From an uncultured Bacteroidales bacterium (lineage in GTDB: Bacteria > Bacteroidota > Bacteroidia > Bacteroidales > F082): 14,516 bases of DNA. Shown piece after piece: positions 14,192 through 14,516 of the stretch (the first letter of the stretch is position 1; every line of letters starts with the position of its first letter). The notes under the pieces were generated by a model. The model made no database searches. It was not told the DNA's origin and saw only the letters and a program-made list of their open reading frames with translations. A program made the translations under genes and the position numbers. Location of the stretch: the NCBI GenBank assembly GCA_937884015.1, contig CALGBV010000294.1, positions 1 through 14,516 of the forward strand, in the 5' to 3' direction.

Positions 14192-14199
14192 TACCTTTG
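14192..14199 (+). promoter_or_regulatory. -7 promoter element of the acetyl-CoA hydrolase gene
   Basis: TACCTTTG matches TAnnTTTG exactly and ends 24 bases before the ATG at 14224. A TTTG at 14172-14175 could serve as the -33 element, although the 16-bp spacing is shorter than the usual 19-21 bp. Confidence 0.55.
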
Positions 14200-14223
14200 C
14201 GGAAATTTAACGATTAAATCATC

Positions 14224-14516
14224 ATGGCTTATAGAATCATTTCCGCAGCCGAAGCTGCGTCGTATGTGAAACACGGCATGAACATCGGTCTGAGCGGCTT
14301 CACGCCCGCCGGTGCCCCGAAGGCCGTAACTCCCGAGATTGCCAAGATTGCCGAGGCCGAGCACGCCGCGGGCCGTCCGTACCAGATTGGCATCTTCACC
14401 GGTGCGAGCACCGGCGACAGCACCGACGGCATCCTGTCGCGCGCCAAGGCCATCCGCTACCGCGCCCCGTACACCACGAACAAGGACTTCCGCACGGCCG
14501 TCAACGCTGGCGAGAT
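14224..14516 (+). CDS. Acetyl-CoA hydrolase/transferase (succinate CoA-transferase type), 5' part
   Basis: Only the first 97 residues are in the window; family members have about 500. The start MAYRIISAAEAASYV followed by MNIGLSGFTPAGAPKAVTPEI is typical of the class I CoA-transferase group called acetyl-CoA hydrolase/transferase. In succinate-forming Bacteroidales these move CoA between acetate and succinate or propionate during fermentation in the cytoplasm. The catalytic glutamate lies beyond the window. Codons are strongly biased to C-ending forms (ATC, ACC, CGC, TTC), which suggests high expression. It is the only plus-strand gene and diverges from the fabG remnant. Which CoA acceptor it uses cannot be told from this part. 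Confidence 0.9.
   Translation, partial: MAYRIISAAEAASYVKHGMNIGLSGFTPAGAPKAVTPEIAKIAEAEHAAGRPYQIGIFTGASTGDSTDGILSRAKAIRYRAPYTTNKDFRTAVNAGE

Overview
The window looks like a chromosomal piece of a Bacteroidales bacterium, probably Prevotella-like. The grounds are Bacteroidetes-type -7 promoter elements (TAnnTTTG) before several genes, a periplasmic TPR-containing sensor kinase, a lipoprotein, an AAA-ATPase/PD-(D/E)XK gene of the kind abundant in this order, and a succinate-type acetyl-CoA hydrolase/transferase. Genus assignment is inference. All genes except the last lie on the minus strand. No tRNA, rRNA, transposase or CRISPR array was seen.

Layout from left to right. (1) 1-112: a short direct repeat around a hairpin, then a second hairpin beyond the kinase gene. 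(2) 113-2083: a membrane histidine kinase with a periplasmic TPR sensor, with no response regulator in the window. (3) 2257-7340: a compact six-gene block, read right to left as lipoprotein, nucleotidyltransferase-fold protein, HPr-kinase-like protein, S24/S26-type peptidase, PqqD-like protein and exporter-type ABC transporter. The last four are linked by ATGA stop/start overlaps. The gene set resembles the accessory half of lasso-peptide and other RiPP clusters (leader-binding PqqD domain, peptide kinase, nucleotidyltransferase, protease, exporter). No precursor peptide and no cyclising enzyme are present. This is the best candidate for an undescribed system. (4) 7353-8930: an AAA-ATPase/PD-(D/E)XK nuclease-like protein. 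(5) 8976-10169: an MFS transporter. (6) 10273-11103: a sigma-70 family factor with a strong cUUCGg terminator, a possible long leader and an 18-bp perfect palindrome. (7) 11376-13619: a probable three-gene operon of two small unknown proteins and a winged-helix-like/AAA+ ATPase. (8) 13841-14086: a fabG remnant cut off after about 55 codons. (9) 14224 to the window end: the start of an acetyl-CoA hydrolase/transferase gene, divergent from the fabG remnant.

How they may work together (inference): in block 3 the PqqD-like protein would present a peptide encoded elsewhere to the kinase and/or nucleotidyltransferase, the S26-like peptidase would cleave it, and the ABC protein would export it. The lipoprotein would act in the envelope. 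In block 7, loss of most of fabG has left the fabG promoter pointing at the small-protein/ATPase operon, which may now be expressed from it.
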